From Mesobacillus jeotgali (GTDB lineage Bacteria > Bacillota > Bacilli > Bacillales > Cytobacillaceae): 64,000 bases of DNA. Below the pieces are notes generated by a model. The model was not told where the DNA came from and searched no databases. It saw only the letters and a program-made list of their open reading frames with translations. The stretch spans positions 3,036,501 to 3,100,500 of the forward strand of contig NZ_CP134494.1 in the NCBI RefSeq assembly GCF_031759225.1. Reading direction: 5' to 3'. The position numbers and the translations under genes were made by a program. Below, in pieces: positions 30,017 through 40,454 of this stretch. How positions within the stretch are numbered: the first letter of the stretch is position 1; each line of letters begins with the position of its first letter.

Positions 30017-30457
30017 TTAATTGCACAGCGCTTTGCTCTTTGACAGGTGCTTTTTCAAACGAATCTCTGTCCCAAAGCCGGGCTCTGATCTCACTTGTAC
30101 TTCGTCCATGAAATTTTCCATAATCGTAAAGCCCATACCGGACCTTTCAAGTTCAGGCTTAGATGTATACAGAGGCTGCATGGCTTCATCGATATCAGGA
30201 ATTCCTATACCTTCGTCCCTAATCACCATATCTACCATTCCATCCTGAAGCATCACTGAAATGAAAACTTTCCCATCCGGATTGCTCTCATATCCATGAA
30301 TAATCGCGTTCGTTACAGCTTCCGATACAACTGTTTTGATTTCGGTCAGTTCGTCCATCGTTGGATCCAGCTGCGCAATGAAGGCAGCAACAGTAACGCG
30401 GGCGAAAGACTCGTTTTGGCTTAATGCGCTAAAATGAAGATTCATCTCATTATTCAT
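30017..30457 (-). CDS. spoIIAB: Anti-sigma F factor and kinase SpoIIAB
   Basis: A 146-residue GHKL-fold protein with ATP-binding motifs [22 protein letters not shown] and [10 protein letters not shown]. It binds SigF and phosphorylates SpoIIAA on serine. Three bases lie between it and the spoIIAA stop. Confidence 0.96.
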   Translation of the reverse strand: MNNEMNLHFSALSQNESFARVTVAAFIAQLDPTMDELTEIKTVVSEAVTNAIIHGYESNPDGKVFISVMLQDGMVDMVIRDEGIGIPDIDEAMQPLYTSKPELERSGMGFTIMENFMDEVQVRSEPGFGTEIRLKKHLSKSKALCN

Positions 30458-30460
30458 GGA

Positions 30461-30811
30461 TCAAGCAACCCCCAATCTCTCTAATGCATATTCTTCTGTC
30501 GGTTCAAGACGGATAATTTTGAAAAGTCCCGACATATCAAATAATCTCTTGATTGGCGGAGAAATCGCGCATACAACCATTTCTCCATGAAGCTGCTTGA
30601 TTTGTTTATACCTTCCTAAAACTACCCCAAGACCTGAACTATCCATAAATGTAAGATGTTCGAGGTTCAAGACAATGTGGCGGACTTCTTCGTTTTCAAG
30701 GGCTTTTGTTGCCTGCTCGCGAAGCTGGTCTGCAGTATGGTGGTCCAATTCACCACTTACTCGAATCAATAAGACGTCATGCTTCACTTCGATATCAATG
30801 TTAAGACTCAC
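30461..30811 (-). CDS. spoIIAA: Anti-anti-sigma F factor SpoIIAA
   Basis: A 116-residue STAS-domain protein. The phosphorylated serine is S58 in [13 protein letters not shown], the same position as in B. subtilis. In its unphosphorylated form it displaces SigF from SpoIIAB. First gene of the operon, preceded by a SigH-type promoter. Confidence 0.96.
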   Translation of the reverse strand: MSLNIDIEVKHDVLLIRVSGELDHHTADQLREQATKALENEEVRHIVLNLEHLTFMDSSGLGVVLGRYKQIKQLHGEMVVCAISPPIKRLFDMSGLFKIIRLEPTEEYALERLGVA

Positions 30812-30844
30812 TATCCAAAGCCTCCTTATCTGGTATAGTGAGTC

Positions 30845-30874
30845 AAATTCTCCATTGATTCAGTCAAATCCTTC
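30845..30874 (-). promoter_or_regulatory. SigH-type promoter of spoIIAA-AB-sigF
   Basis: Minus-strand GAAGGATTT, a 12-base spacer and GGAGAATTT match the SigH pattern RnAGGAWWW and RnnGAATWW. It ends 34 bases before the spoIIAA start. SigH control of this operon is established in B. subtilis. Confidence 0.75.
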
Positions 30875-30956
30875 TTAAGAACAAAACTAGTGCCCATTCG
30901 CTAAAACTAGATGGAATGATGGAGTTTTCGACATTCCCTTTCAAAAATCAGCATTT

Positions 30957-32132
30957 TTACTGATTTCCCGCTCTCGTAAACATTCCAAATGAGCGTTTAT
31001 ACAAGGCCCACCAGCTGGCTTTCTCTACCGTCGCATCAGCAACAAGAGCTGTCTCAGCAAGTGTTTTGCCGTCTTTAACCAGCTTCAAAGTACCCACCTT
31101 GTCCCCTTTTTGGACTGGTGCTTTAATGCTCTTATTGAGAGTGATTTTCTGCTTCACATCCTTGACGTCGGCACCTTTTTTAGTCAATAGGGAGACGCTT
31201 TCAGATGTGACAGCGTTTATTGTCTTCTGGTCACCTTTGCTGATGGCTGCTTTGCCAAGTGCATGCCCTTTTTTGAACATAGGATGGGTCTGGTATTGGC
31301 TGAAGGCATAATCCAGCATTTTCGTTACCTGTGCGTTCCTTGCCTTTGAGGTTGGGGCCCCAAAAACAACAGCAATCGCACGCATACCATCCTTTTGTGC
31401 TGTAGCCGTCAGGCAATATTTCGCTTCATTTGTGAAACCTGTTTTCAGTCCATCCACTCCAGGATAAAAACGAACGAGCTTATTCGTATTGACAAGCCAG
31501 AATTTCTTTTCAGAATCCTCCCGGAGATAATCTTCATACGTTCCAGTGAATTTTGTGATTTTTTCGTATTTCAGCAACTCTTTTGCCATCATGGCCATGT
31601 CATACGCTGAACTGTAATGTCCATCGACAGGCAATCCGGTAGTGTTTTTGAATACTGTATTCTTCAGGCCAAGCTCCTTTACTTTCGCATTCATCATTTT
31701 GACAAATGCTTCTTCAGAGCCTCCAATTCGCTCAGCCATCGCTACTGATGCATCATTACCTGAGCCAATTGCGATTCCTTTCAGCAATTGCTCAACTGTC
31801 ATTTCTTCTCCTGGCTCAAGGAAGATTTGAGAACCTCCCATTGAAGCAGCATATTCACTGGCTCGGACTTTTTCGTCCATCTTCAGCCTGCCTTCATCCA
31901 ATGCTTCCATGATCAAGAGCATAGTCATGATTTTTGTCATGCTGGCAGGCGGGAGTTTTTCATGACTGTTTTTATCGAATAAAACCTGACCAGTATCACG
32001 TTCAATCAAAATAGCTGAACTGGCATCATCAGCCAGTCCCGGGTCTCCTTCATTGGCGTACCCAATTGGGGATGTAATTGCAGCGCCCATCATAAAAACA
32101 AGCAGTATACTCGTCAACTTTTTCAGATTCAT
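30957..32132 (-). CDS. dacF: D-alanyl-D-alanine carboxypeptidase DacF
   Basis: A 391-residue penicillin-binding protein with a signal peptide (about 1-26) and the motifs S64-M-T-K67, S124-G-N126 and K230-T-G. It removes terminal D-Ala from cortex or germ-cell-wall peptides in the forespore. Placed just before spoIIAA as in B. subtilis, where it belongs to the same regulatory unit. TAGGAGGG is nine bases before the chosen ATG; another ATG two codons earlier is too close to it. Confidence 0.93.
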   Translation of the reverse strand: MNLKKLTSILLVFMMGAAITSPIGYANEGDPGLADDASSAILIERDTGQVLFDKNSHEKLPPASMTKIMTMLLIMEALDEGRLKMDEKVRASEYAASMGGSQIFLEPGEEMTVEQLLKGIAIGSGNDASVAMAERIGGSEEAFVKMMNAKVKELGLKNTVFKNTTGLPVDGHYSSAYDMAMMAKELLKYEKITKFTGTYEDYLREDSEKKFWLVNTNKLVRFYPGVDGLKTGFTNEAKYCLTATAQKDGMRAIAVVFGAPTSKARNAQVTKMLDYAFSQYQTHPMFKKGHALGKAAISKGDQKTINAVTSESVSLLTKKGADVKDVKQKITLNKSIKAPVQKGDKVGTLKLVKDGKTLAETALVADATVEKASWWALYKRSFGMFTRAGNQ

Positions 32133-32221
32133 GGCCATAACCCTCCTATCTTTATAAGGTCTATTTTTTCCAATGAATCCATTTTTATACAATCAGGGCA
32201 TATAAAACCTTAATTTTCTGC

Positions 32222-32254
32222 ACACAAAAAAGCGAAGAGTCGCCTCTTCGCTTC
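32222..32254 (-). terminator. Intrinsic terminator of pdp
   Basis: AGCGAAGAG/CTCTTCGCT stem followed by TTTTTT on the minus strand. Confidence 0.88.
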
Positions 32255-32267
32255 ATTCCGCTTTTAT

Positions 32268-33572
32268 TTATTCAGTGATTTCTTCATGAACCAAAATCGG
32301 TGCATCAACATGTTCACTTGTTACCTTAATATTTTCATACAGCATTTCCTTCACTTCGTTTACATCCTCAAAGTTGCTGTAAATCGTTAGAAGTGATTCA
32401 CCTTTTTCGACTTTATCGCCGATTTTCTTGCGCAATACCAGGCCTACTGCCAGGTCGATTACAGATTCTTTCGTAGCTCTTCCTGCTCCAAGAAGCATGG
32501 CAGCTGTCCCTACTTCGTCAGCAATGATTTCAGAAACATATCCTGCCTCTTTCGCCTCAAGTTCAAATGTGTATTTTGCCTGAGGAAGCTTGCTTGGATC
32601 ATCCACAACCGAAGCATCACCGCCCTGGGATGCCAGGAATACTTTGAATGTTTCAAGTGCAGATCCGTTCTTGATCACTTCTTCCAGCTTGCTGCGTGCT
32701 TCTCCAAGTGACTCACCTTTTCCAGCAAGGAAAACCATGTGGCTGCCAAGAGTCAGGCAAAGTTCAGTCAGGTCTTCAGGGCCTTCACCCTTCAATGTGT
32801 CAATTGCTTCCTTAACTTCTAGGGCGTTGCCGATTGCATAGCCAAGTGGCTGGCTCATATCCGAAATGACAGCCATCGTTCTGCGGCCAACATTATTACC
32901 GATTCGGACCATTGCCTTTGCCAGTTCACGAGAATCATCAAGAGTCTTCATGAATGCGCCTGCACCCGTTTTAACATCAAGGACGATAGCGTCAGCTCCT
33001 GCAGCGATCTTCTTGCTCATGATGGAGCTCGCAATCAATGGGATGCTGTCAACAGTAGCGGTTACATCACGCAATGAATACAGCTTTTTATCAGCCGGAG
33101 TCAGGTTTCCGCTTTGGCCGATGACGGCAATTTTATTTTTGTTTACAAGATTGATGAATTCCTCATTATCGATTTCAACATGGAAGCCTTCAACAGCCTC
33201 AAGCTTGTCTATGGTCCCTCCTGTGTGGCCAAGTCCGCGTCCGGACATTTTTGCGACCGGTACACCTAAAGCTGCTACTAAAGGTCCCAGAACAAGAGTC
33301 GTTGTATCACCAACACCGCCTGTAGAGTGCTTGTCGACTTTCACACCTTCAATGGCTGATAGATCGATCTGGTCTCCAGATTTCACCATGGCCATAGTTA
33401 GGTCGGCGCGTTCTTTTTCTGTCATACCCTGGAAGAAAATCGCCATTGTCAAAGCACTTACCTGATAGTCTGGAATCGATCCATCTGTATAGCCATCAAC
33501 AAAAAATTGGATTTCTTCAGTTGATAATTCATGTCCGTCACGCTTTTTCTCGATAACGTCAACCATTCTCAT
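32268..33572 (-). CDS. pdp: Pyrimidine-nucleoside phosphorylase
   Basis: A 434-residue enzyme that splits uridine, deoxyuridine and thymidine with phosphate. The family signature [19 protein letters not shown] is present near residue 107, with the phosphate-binding [12 protein letters not shown] before it. The start at [10 protein letters not shown] agrees with the B. subtilis protein. It follows punA and deoB in one minus-strand cluster that salvages nucleosides and channels the sugar phosphate onward. Confidence 0.95.
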   Translation of the reverse strand: MRMVDVIEKKRDGHELSTEEIQFFVDGYTDGSIPDYQVSALTMAIFFQGMTEKERADLTMAMVKSGDQIDLSAIEGVKVDKHSTGGVGDTTTLVLGPLVAALGVPVAKMSGRGLGHTGGTIDKLEAVEGFHVEIDNEEFINLVNKNKIAVIGQSGNLTPADKKLYSLRDVTATVDSIPLIASSIMSKKIAAGADAIVLDVKTGAGAFMKTLDDSRELAKAMVRIGNNVGRRTMAVISDMSQPLGYAIGNALEVKEAIDTLKGEGPEDLTELCLTLGSHMVFLAGKGESLGEARSKLEEVIKNGSALETFKVFLASQGGDASVVDDPSKLPQAKYTFELEAKEAGYVSEIIADEVGTAAMLLGAGRATKESVIDLAVGLVLRKKIGDKVEKGESLLTIYSNFEDVNEVKEMLYENIKVTSEHVDAPILVHEEITE

Positions 33573-33617
33573 CCTTATCACCACTTATCATTATTTAGCC
33601 GGGAAGCTATTGATTTC

Positions 33618-34436
33618 TTAACCTAACGTTTTTACAATTTCATTTACGAGTAAAAGGAAGCTCGATTTCACCTTTTCAGTCGTTTCAATTACCTCATCAT
33701 GGCTTAATGGTTGATCGAGGATTCCTGCTGCCATATTAGAGATACACGAAATGCCGAGCACTTCAAGGCCTGAATGCTTCGCAACGATCACTTCCGGTAC
33801 TGTGGACATTCCGACTGCATCACCGCCCATTGTGCGGATCATCCGTACTTCGGCAGGGGTTTCGTATACTGGTCCAGGATTACCGACATATACTCCCTCT
33901 TTGATTGTGAGGTTGTTCTTGTCAGCAACTTCTTTCGCGATTCCTCTTAAGTTCTTGGAATAAGCTTCGCTCATATCTGGGAAGCGTACGCCGAAACGTG
34001 ATTCATTTGGGCCGATTAGCGGATTGGTTCCCATATTGTTGATATGGTCAGTAATGATCATCAAATCGCCAGGCTCGAAGCTTTCATTCACACCGCCCGC
34101 TGCATTCGTAACAATCAGCTTATCAATTCCCAGTTCCTTCATTACGCGCACTGGAAAAGTAACTTTATCCATGCTATAGCCTTCATAATAATGGAAACGT
34201 CCTTGCATCGCGATCACTTCGACACCACTGAGCTGTCCGCAGACCAGTTGGCCTGCGTGTCCTTCTACTGTCGAAACCGGAAAGCCAGGGATTTCGTTGT
34301 AAGGGATCTTAACCGGGTTTTCGATATCCTCCGCAAGTACGCCAAGCCCGGAACCGAGAATCAAACCAATTTTCGGCTGTTGCTTTAGCTTGTCATTAAT
34401 AAAAGATGCTGCATTTTGAATATGATTGTAATCCAT
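33618..34436 (-). CDS. punA: Purine-nucleoside phosphorylase
   Basis: A 272-residue PNP of the trimeric type. Visible motifs: phosphate-binding [29 protein letters not shown], the catalytic region [27 protein letters not shown], and Asn in CISNMAAG. It cleaves guanosine and inosine and their deoxy forms. AAGGAGTGG precedes the ATG. It lies 12 bases after deoB. Confidence 0.94.
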   Translation of the reverse strand: MDYNHIQNAASFINDKLKQQPKIGLILGSGLGVLAEDIENPVKIPYNEIPGFPVSTVEGHAGQLVCGQLSGVEVIAMQGRFHYYEGYSMDKVTFPVRVMKELGIDKLIVTNAAGGVNESFEPGDLMIITDHINNMGTNPLIGPNESRFGVRFPDMSEAYSKNLRGIAKEVADKNNLTIKEGVYVGNPGPVYETPAEVRMIRTMGGDAVGMSTVPEVIVAKHSGLEVLGISCISNMAAGILDQPLSHDEVIETTEKVKSSFLLLVNEIVKTLG

Positions 34437-34448
34437 AAAATCCACTCC

Positions 34449-35630
34449 TTATTTCAATTCATTTAGGAAGCTTGTTCCGTGGTCTGGCATTTTCACATTG
34501 AAGTTTTCCGCAACAGTTGCACCGATATCTGCAAATGTTTTACGGACAGGCAGTTTTTTCCCTTCATTCATTCCTTTTGAATAGACGAGAAGCGGCACAT
34601 ATTCACGCGTATGGTCTGTTCCGTGATGAACCGGATCATTTCCATGGTCAGCAGTGATGATTAGCAGGTCATCTTCATTTAATTTCTCGAATACCTCTGG
34701 AAGGCGTGCATCGTATTCTTCCAACGCCTTTCCATACCCTTCAGGATCACGGCGATGTCCGAACAAAGCATCAAAATCCACAAGATTCAGGAAGCTCAAG
34801 CCTGTAAAATCCTGATCCAGTGTCTGCAGCAATTTATCCATTCCGTCCATATTGGAAATTGTACGAAGAGATTCAGTTACGCCTTCTCCATCATAAATAT
34901 CTGAGATTTTACCGATGGCCAACACGTCGAGGCCTGAGTCCTTAAGTTCATTCATGACTGTTCTTCCAAACGGCTTCAGGGCATAATCATGGCGGTTGGA
35001 TGTACGTTTGAAGTCCCCTGGTTCACCGATAAATGGTCTTGCGATGACCCTTCCTACCATGTATTTTTCATCAAGTGTCAATTCCCTGGCAATCTTACAA
35101 ATATCATATAGCTCTTCAATTGGGATGATTTCTTCGTGAGCAGCAATCTGGAGTACTGAATCAGCAGATGTATAAACGATCAATGCGCCTGTCTTCATAT
35201 GCTCTTCGCCAAGTTCAACAAGGATTTCCGTTCCGCTTGCCGGCTTGTTCCCGATGACTTTCCTGCCGGTACGGGATTCGAGCTCATTTATCAATTCATC
35301 CGGGAAGCCATCAGGGAATACCTGGAATGGCGTCTGGATGTTCAGGCCCATGATCTCCCAGTGTCCAGTCATTGTATCTTTTCCGTTAGAAGCTTCTTCC
35401 ATCTTTGTGTAGTAAGCCAGTGGCTTGTCGGCCGGAGCGATGCCTTTGATTTCCTCGATGTTGCTGAGTCCGAGTTTTCCCATGTTCGGCATATTCAGGC
35501 CATTCATTCTTTCTCCGATATGGCCCAGTGTATGTGAACCTTTATCTCCAAATTTTTCAGCGTCTGGGGCTTCACCAATCCCGACTGAATCCATGACGAT
35601 CAGGAACACTCTTTTATATGTAGTCGACAT
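34449..35630 (-). CDS. deoB: Phosphopentomutase DeoB
   Basis: A 393-residue metal-dependent mutase of the alkaline phosphatase fold (also named drm) that interconverts (deoxy)ribose 1- and 5-phosphates. Metal-binding motifs [12 protein letters not shown], the phospho-Thr region [22 protein letters not shown] and [18 protein letters not shown] are present. First gene of deoB-punA-pdp, which together degrade nucleosides. Confidence 0.95.
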   Translation of the reverse strand: MSTTYKRVFLIVMDSVGIGEAPDAEKFGDKGSHTLGHIGERMNGLNMPNMGKLGLSNIEEIKGIAPADKPLAYYTKMEEASNGKDTMTGHWEIMGLNIQTPFQVFPDGFPDELINELESRTGRKVIGNKPASGTEILVELGEEHMKTGALIVYTSADSVLQIAAHEEIIPIEELYDICKIARELTLDEKYMVGRVIARPFIGEPGDFKRTSNRHDYALKPFGRTVMNELKDSGLDVLAIGKISDIYDGEGVTESLRTISNMDGMDKLLQTLDQDFTGLSFLNLVDFDALFGHRRDPEGYGKALEEYDARLPEVFEKLNEDDLLIITADHGNDPVHHGTDHTREYVPLLVYSKGMNEGKKLPVRKTFADIGATVAENFNVKMPDHGTSFLNELK

Positions 35631-35778
35631 TCTTTCTCCTCCTTAAAATAGTGAATGCGTTACTAACCTTTTTTACAATTTTATGATACCCTTTTTTATT
35701 TCAGATAATCGAATGCTTGCGTTTTCATTTGTCAGAAGTCTGACATCCTCATTGTACTAAATAAAATGAAAAATACAA

Positions 35779-35807
35779 GAAAAAAAGCCGACTTTTAGCC
35801 GGCCTTT
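35779..35807 (-). terminator. Probable terminator of xerD
   Basis: Minus-strand GCCGGC/GTCGGC stem with a TAAAA loop and seven T, about 90 bases after the xerD stop. Confidence 0.75.
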
Positions 35808-35893
35808 TATGACAATTCTATGAAACTATTATACTACTGTTTGGATTGCTGAACTTTTTGGCCATTGTCGTAAACACGGAATGCATCAAGGTG

Positions 35894-36787
35894 TTAGGCA
35901 CGGGGGTGAAATTTTGTATAGACGTCCTTCAATCTTGTCTTCGTGACATGAGTATAAATCTGGGTTGTCGAGATGTCTGCATGGCCCAGCATTTCTTGTA
36001 CAGCGCGAAGATCGGCGCCATTTTCAAGCAGGTGGGTGGCAAATGAATGTCTCATCGTATGCGGTGTCAGCTCTTTCTCAATTCCGGCTTCTGTTGCAAG
36101 CCGTTTGAGGATTTTCCAGAACCCTTGACGTGAAAGGCCCTTCCCATGGTGATTCAAAAATAAAGAGTCATCCTTATGTTTTTTGGAGATAAGCTTCGGG
36201 CGGCCATTTTCAAGATATTGCTCAATTGCATCTGAAGCGGTTTTGCCAATAGGGATGATTCTTTCCTTGCTGCCTTTCCCCATGCAGCGGACAAATCCCA
36301 TCGTCAGGTGGACATCTGATAGTTTCAATCCTATCAGCTCGCTCACACGGATTCCGGTCGCATACATCATTTCAAGCATTGCCTTGTCCCGATAGCCAAA
36401 ATGGTCTGTCAGTTTCGGGCTCTCGAGCAATGTTTCAACCTCTTCCATACTCAATACCTTCGGCAAGGACCTCTCATGCTGAGGGCTCTCGATATGAACC
36501 GTCGGATCATGGTCGACCGCCTTTTCCCTCAGCAGGAAATGATGGAAAGCCCTGATTGAGGCAATATGCCTTGCCAGTGTTTTCGATGATTTCCCTGTGT
36601 CTTTCAAATGACCAAGGAAATGCACAATCTGGGGACGCTGTACACCGTTTAAATCCCCTAGCTGTTCAACATTTTTAAGATATGTGATATAACTGTTCAA
36701 GTCACGTTTATAGGAAACGATCGTATTTTTCGAAAGTCCCTTTTCAACAACTAAAAAGTGGATAAAGTCGTCGAGCCTGTCTTCCAT
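35894..36787 (-). CDS. xerD: Site-specific tyrosine recombinase XerD
   Basis: A 297-residue tyrosine recombinase that with XerC resolves chromosome dimers at dif. Catalytic residues R147 (ATGIRVSEL), H243 and R246 (HTMRHSFA), H269 (LGHADIS) and Y278 (TQIYTH) are all present. Length fits XerD. Lies between yqzK and deoB as in B. subtilis (ripX). Nothing suggests it is part of an integrated element. Confidence 0.95.
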   Translation of the reverse strand: MEDRLDDFIHFLVVEKGLSKNTIVSYKRDLNSYITYLKNVEQLGDLNGVQRPQIVHFLGHLKDTGKSSKTLARHIASIRAFHHFLLREKAVDHDPTVHIESPQHERSLPKVLSMEEVETLLESPKLTDHFGYRDKAMLEMMYATGIRVSELIGLKLSDVHLTMGFVRCMGKGSKERIIPIGKTASDAIEQYLENGRPKLISKKHKDDSLFLNHHGKGLSRQGFWKILKRLATEAGIEKELTPHTMRHSFATHLLENGADLRAVQEMLGHADISTTQIYTHVTKTRLKDVYTKFHPRA

Positions 36788-36792
36788 TCTTA

Positions 36793-37020
36793 TTACTCTC
36801 CATTCAGATAAAACAGTATCAGCCTTTCAAGCATACTACCCTTTTCTTCACCAAAAGTTCCTGACACCTTTATTGCTGCTCCCTCTGGTGCGTCATATCG
36901 ATGATAGCTTTCATACTCTTCGTTAATCCACATGATACCATAATAAAATAAGATTGTGCATCCAGTGAATAATATAAACACCTTTAATGTATGCAGGACC
37001 AATCCAAACCAAGATTTCAT
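36793..37020 (-). CDS. yqzK: YqzK family small membrane protein (DUF4227)
   Basis: A 75-residue protein with one membrane segment (about 5-28) and an acidic outer domain. The start at MKSWFG follows GGAGGCAAG. It sits between fur and xerD as in B. subtilis. Function unknown; five bases separate it from xerD, so the two are probably co-transcribed. Confidence 0.82.
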   Translation of the reverse strand: MKSWFGLVLHTLKVFILFTGCTILFYYGIMWINEEYESYHRYDAPEGAAIKVSGTFGEEKGSMLERLILFYLNGE

Positions 37021-37161
37021 TTTCTTGCCTCCAAACCGACACATAGAACAATTGTTGCTGCTGTTTAAAGTCGCAACATGTTCTATCGACTATACTTATT
37101 TACTAATCTGTATGCCAATTTGGACAAGAATTATACCTAATGCTGAAGCAATTTCAATAGA

Positions 37162-37198
37162 AAATAAAAAACCCTTCTTCAATGGAAAAAGGGTTTTG
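37162..37198 (-). terminator. Intrinsic terminator of fur
   Basis: Minus-strand AAAACCCTT/AAGGGTTTT stem then TTATTTTC. Confidence 0.75.
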
Positions 37199-37201
37199 GA
37201 A

Positions 37202-37663
37202 TCATTCATCAGTCTCAGTTGTTTCTTTTTCCTGACACCTATGGCAAATGCCATGGAAAGTCAGGCGATGATCTTTGATTTTAAATTTCCAGTCTCTTTC
37301 AACGATCTCTTCCACATCTTCAAGAAGGTCGTCCTGGATTTCATCCACTGCACCGCATTCGATACAGACGAGATGATGGTGGAAATGGGCTGCGCCTTCC
37401 TGGCGGAGATCGTAACGGGATACACCGTCGCCGAAGTTGATTTTATCGACAATTTTCAGTTCAGTCAGCAATTCAAGTGTCCGGTATACTGTTGCCAAAC
37501 CGATCTCAGGAGATTTCTCTTTGACAAGCAAATAGACATCTTCCGCACTCAAGTGGTCTTCTTCATGTTCAAGCAACACGCGAACAGTAGCTTCACGCTG
37601 CGGCGTTAATTTATAGCTGGACGAATGCAGCTGTTTCTTGATTCTCTCAATTCTGTTTTCCAT
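37202..37663 (-). CDS. fur: Ferric uptake regulator Fur
   Basis: A 153-residue metal-sensing repressor nearly identical in layout to B. subtilis Fur. Winged-helix domain with EIGLATVYRTLELL, metal-binding HFHHHLVCIECG, and the second structural zinc pair in CHRCQ. It represses iron-uptake genes when Fe(II) is plentiful. The start at MENRIERIKK matches B. subtilis. A GTG start five codons earlier is less likely. Confidence 0.95.
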   Translation of the reverse strand: MENRIERIKKQLHSSSYKLTPQREATVRVLLEHEEDHLSAEDVYLLVKEKSPEIGLATVYRTLELLTELKIVDKINFGDGVSRYDLRQEGAAHFHHHLVCIECGAVDEIQDDLLEDVEEIVERDWKFKIKDHRLTFHGICHRCQEKETTETDE

Positions 37664-37778
37664 TTCGATAACTCTCACTCCCCCGCCACTATTCTTATAT
37701 TATATCAGAAGGGGAATGAGATTCAAAATAAAATTATTACAAATAAGAAACAATAGTTATTTTTATTTAATATTTATT

Positions 37779-38420
37779 TTAATTTATTGAGTTGATTACA
37801 GCCTTCAACAATGCCGGGGATAAATAAGCCTCCACTCCTGCCGCCAGAGCCAGGAAAACAAGCGCTGCGACAAACGCAAAAATATACCTGAAAAACTGCG
37901 GCATGATTGGCTGGTTGATTTTTTTCATGAATTGGTTCCGGATCATTTTCAATGAAAAAGTCACCGCCATTGCTGCTGTGATGATGAATACCGGGATAAT
38001 AATGAAATTTTGCGGAAGGATGGAAACAAAAGATAAGAGGAATCCGTCCCATTGCATTTGGTTAACAAGAAAACCGACAGTGAAGCCAACAACCATCCCT
38101 TTCATGAAAAGCAGGATCAGAATGACAGGAAGCCCTATGATTGACACTCCAAGAATCCAGATGAGTCCAATGAATTTCCCATTGTGTAAAAAGCTTTGCA
38201 AAAACAAATCTTTTCCGTCCGCTACTTTTCCAGATGCAGCCTGGCCAAAAAACTGCGATAAATAATAGAATAAATCCTCTTTTTGAGTGAAGCTGAGGCT
38301 ATTCACGATTATGGCCCCAAATATGACTCCCATCAAAAACAGGACAATGACAAAAAGATAGATTGAGGAATATTCTCTTAAATGGGTTACTGCGACGTCC
38401 TGGTACCTTCGTTTCTTCAT
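37779..38420 (-). CDS. spoIIM: Stage II sporulation protein M
   Basis: A 213-residue membrane protein with five to six hydrophobic segments and a basic N-terminus (MKKRRYQ), normal for SpoIIM. With SpoIID and SpoIIP it forms the complex that thins septal peptidoglycan during engulfment. GCAGGAGGAAA precedes the ATG. Between fur and yqxK as in B. subtilis. Confidence 0.93.
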   Translation of the reverse strand: MKKRRYQDVAVTHLREYSSIYLFVIVLFLMGVIFGAIIVNSLSFTQKEDLFYYLSQFFGQAASGKVADGKDLFLQSFLHNGKFIGLIWILGVSIIGLPVILILLFMKGMVVGFTVGFLVNQMQWDGFLLSFVSILPQNFIIIPVFIITAAMAVTFSLKMIRNQFMKKINQPIMPQFFRYIFAFVAALVFLALAAGVEAYLSPALLKAVINSIN

Positions 38421-38511
38421 CTCTTTTCCTCCTGCATATTGGTTACTACCATCATATGCATGGACAGAGAGTCTATGACTGCAAAGCTTTCAATTTCAAT
38501 TAATAGAGAAC

Positions 38512-38630
38512 AAAAAGCATAAGCGCCTTGGTCAGCCCCTACAAGCGCTGGAGGGCCGACCGGTGAAGTCGTTCTTTGACTTCATTGGGCGGACCGAAGC
38601 GACTCGAGGGGCTAGGCGCTGGAGCTGGAT
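38512..38630 (+). repeat. Dispersed structured element (~119 bp), single copy
   Basis: Terminal inverted parts AGCGCC (38522) and AGCCCC (38534) pair with GGGGCT (38608) and GGCGCT (38615). Inside, GGTGAAGTC pairs with GACTTCATT around a GTTCTTT loop. The same element, partly doubled, is at 47285-47586. It codes for nothing and lies between spoIIM and the yqxK terminator. Confidence 0.85.
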
Positions 38631-38631
38631 T

Positions 38632-38662
38632 AACAAAAAATCCGGCCTCAAGACCGGATTTA
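38632..38662 (-). terminator. Intrinsic terminator of nudF-yqxK
   Basis: Minus-strand AAATCCGG/CCGGATTT stem and six T. Confidence 0.85.
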
Positions 38663-38663
38663 A

Positions 38664-39827
38664 TTAATCAGTTATCTTTCCGTATTTTCCCCCACCGCCT
38701 GCGTGAAAGGCGAGCTGGCCTTTCCTTGCCTTATCAATAGTTATAGCAGTCTTTTCAGGGATTACCTGTTTCAAGGAATCAAGAGGCACTGAATGGAGGA
38801 CGGCCATTTCTGTACCAAAATGGTCCATAAGCTTTTCTAGCATTTTCGGTCCCAGGCCCGGTATGAATTCGAGCGGCACCTGGTGGATATATGGCGGCCT
38901 TTCATATTGATTACCCTTAGAAGTCCTTAGTTCCTGTATCCTATCGGCGACACCTTTTACCTTTTTAACAGATCCGCAAACAGAGCACGCCTCATCAAAT
39001 GATGGATTGTATGCCAGGCATTCAGCACAGACCGTACGGTGATACTTTCCAAGCTGAGGATCCAGACCGTAATTTGCTTTGATGCCCCTGCCTTCCGCTT
39101 TGCTTAGCGCAAGTCCCAGTTCCCGGAAAGATGGCTCAGCCATTTCAATCTTCTGGTATTCTCTCGCGATTTTGGCAAGCGAATGGGCGTCGGAATTCGT
39201 TACAAACGTATAACGGTGCAGCTCGGCAAGCTGGTCTGCCATGCTCGTATCTGAGCTTAAGCCTAATTCTATTCCATCGATGAGGTCTGCATCGAACACC
39301 TCGGCAAGAGAATTCCTGACACCTTTTCCATATAAGCTTTTAAAGGGCGTAAATACATGAGCAGGAATGAAGATACCTTCAAGCTCTTTAACCTTCTTCT
39401 GCAAAACACGGCCAGATATATAGATTCTTTGAGAGCTCAAATGAATGTTTTTCATGTAATTCTTTAGCCATTTTGAAAAATCTCTCATCTTCTGGAGAGT
39501 TGGCAAATAGCATAATACATGAATTGGCCCCTGGGTGCTCTCATCATTAATCTCAAGCTCAGAACCAAGGATCACACTCATCCCGCCATAATTCAATCCA
39601 CCTTCAGGATGTTCCTGCAGTTCACCTGCCTTAAGCAGGTCTTCCATCTCATCAAGCACTTCCGGTGAATGGCTGTCAATGACCCCTATCATATTCAAAC
39701 CTTTATAATCTCTTGCATGGCGGATGATATTGCTGAACGTCAGTGATTTTGCTCCGGTGATTTTAACAGCACGGCCTGATCTTGTCCTGCCAATATGGAT
39801 GTGGAGATCAACGAAGTAATTCTTCAT
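38664..39827 (-). CDS. yqxK: Endonuclease Q-like PHP-domain protein (YqxK)
   Basis: A 387-residue protein with an N-terminal PHP metallo-domain (DLHIHIGR, GVIDSHSPE, GSELEI, PAHVFTPF, TNSDAHS), a zinc-ribbon-like segment with four cysteines (CAECLAYNP and CSVCG, about 272-293) and a C-terminal helix-hairpin-helix (FIPGLGPKMLEKLM). This order is that of endonuclease Q, which nicks DNA at deaminated bases. The bacterial role is not well tested. One base separates it from nudF. Confidence 0.88.
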   Translation of the reverse strand: MKNYFVDLHIHIGRTRSGRAVKITGAKSLTFSNIIRHARDYKGLNMIGVIDSHSPEVLDEMEDLLKAGELQEHPEGGLNYGGMSVILGSELEINDESTQGPIHVLCYLPTLQKMRDFSKWLKNYMKNIHLSSQRIYISGRVLQKKVKELEGIFIPAHVFTPFKSLYGKGVRNSLAEVFDADLIDGIELGLSSDTSMADQLAELHRYTFVTNSDAHSLAKIAREYQKIEMAEPSFRELGLALSKAEGRGIKANYGLDPQLGKYHRTVCAECLAYNPSFDEACSVCGSVKKVKGVADRIQELRTSKGNQYERPPYIHQVPLEFIPGLGPKMLEKLMDHFGTEMAVLHSVPLDSLKQVIPEKTAITIDKARKGQLAFHAGGGGKYGKITD

Positions 39828-40379
39828 TTACTTATCCAATGCCTCCTGTAATTGCAGATGCTGTACCGCGTAAGCCGTTTTCGCATCGTAAATTTTCTGT
39901 TCTTTCACAAACTGGATTGCCTCTTCAAGGGTGATTTCCAGCAAGTTGACAAACTCATCCTCGTCCGCTGCCGCTGGATTGGTTTTTTTTGCAAGCCCGG
40001 TTGCTTTATAGACATGGATAATCTCATCTGCGAACCCAGGAGAAGTGTAGAAGGAGATCAGCCATTCCATATTGGCACATTCATATCCAGTCTCTTCCTC
40101 AAGCTCACGGGCAGCACAAATTTCAGGCTTCTCGCCTGCCTCCAGCTTGCCGGCGGGAATCTCAATGATTGTCCTTTCAAGTGCCTTCCTATATTGCTCC
40201 ACCATGATAATTTTATTGTCAGCAGTGACTGGGATGACCGCGACCGCGCCAGGATGCTTGACGATTTCCCTTTTTGATGTTTTTCCATTTGGCAGCTCTA
40301 CATCGTCCACTTGCAAGCTAATGACCTTTCCTGTAAAAATCTGCTCTGTCTTCAATGTTTTTTCTTCAAGAGATTTCAT
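39828..40379 (-). CDS. nudF: ADP-ribose pyrophosphatase NudF
   Basis: A 183-residue Nudix hydrolase that splits ADP-ribose into AMP and ribose 5-phosphate. The Nudix box is complete from G77 (GKLEAGEKPEICAARELEEE). Flanking text VVKHPGAVAVIPVT-like and EQYRKALERTIIEIPAG is typical. Located between yqxK and mciZ as in B. subtilis. Confidence 0.94.
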   Translation of the reverse strand: MKSLEEKTLKTEQIFTGKVISLQVDDVELPNGKTSKREIVKHPGAVAVIPVTADNKIIMVEQYRKALERTIIEIPAGKLEAGEKPEICAARELEEETGYECANMEWLISFYTSPGFADEIIHVYKATGLAKKTNPAAADEDEFVNLLEITLEEAIQFVKEQKIYDAKTAYAVQHLQLQEALDK

Positions 40380-40416
40380 TCATGTCCACTCCTGTTCTAA
40401 TCCGATATCGATTGCT

Positions 40417-40424
40417 CATACATT
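40417..40424 (+). promoter_or_regulatory. Possible SigE -10 box of mciZ
   Basis: CATACATT matches the SigE -10 pattern and lies 30 bases before the mciZ ATG. The expected -35 is poor. MciZ is made under SigE in B. subtilis, so the match is suggestive. Confidence 0.4.
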
Positions 40425-40454
40425 TTATCATACTTATCCGAGAGGAGTATGCTG

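Noticed and set aside
32866..33465. Plus-strand 199-codon open frame
   Set aside because: It is antisense to pdp, low in complexity, and has no recognisable domain.
35894..36787. Tyrosine recombinase as sign of an integrated element
   Set aside because: Order and length identify it as housekeeping XerD; no phage or transfer genes, nor attachment repeats, were seen.
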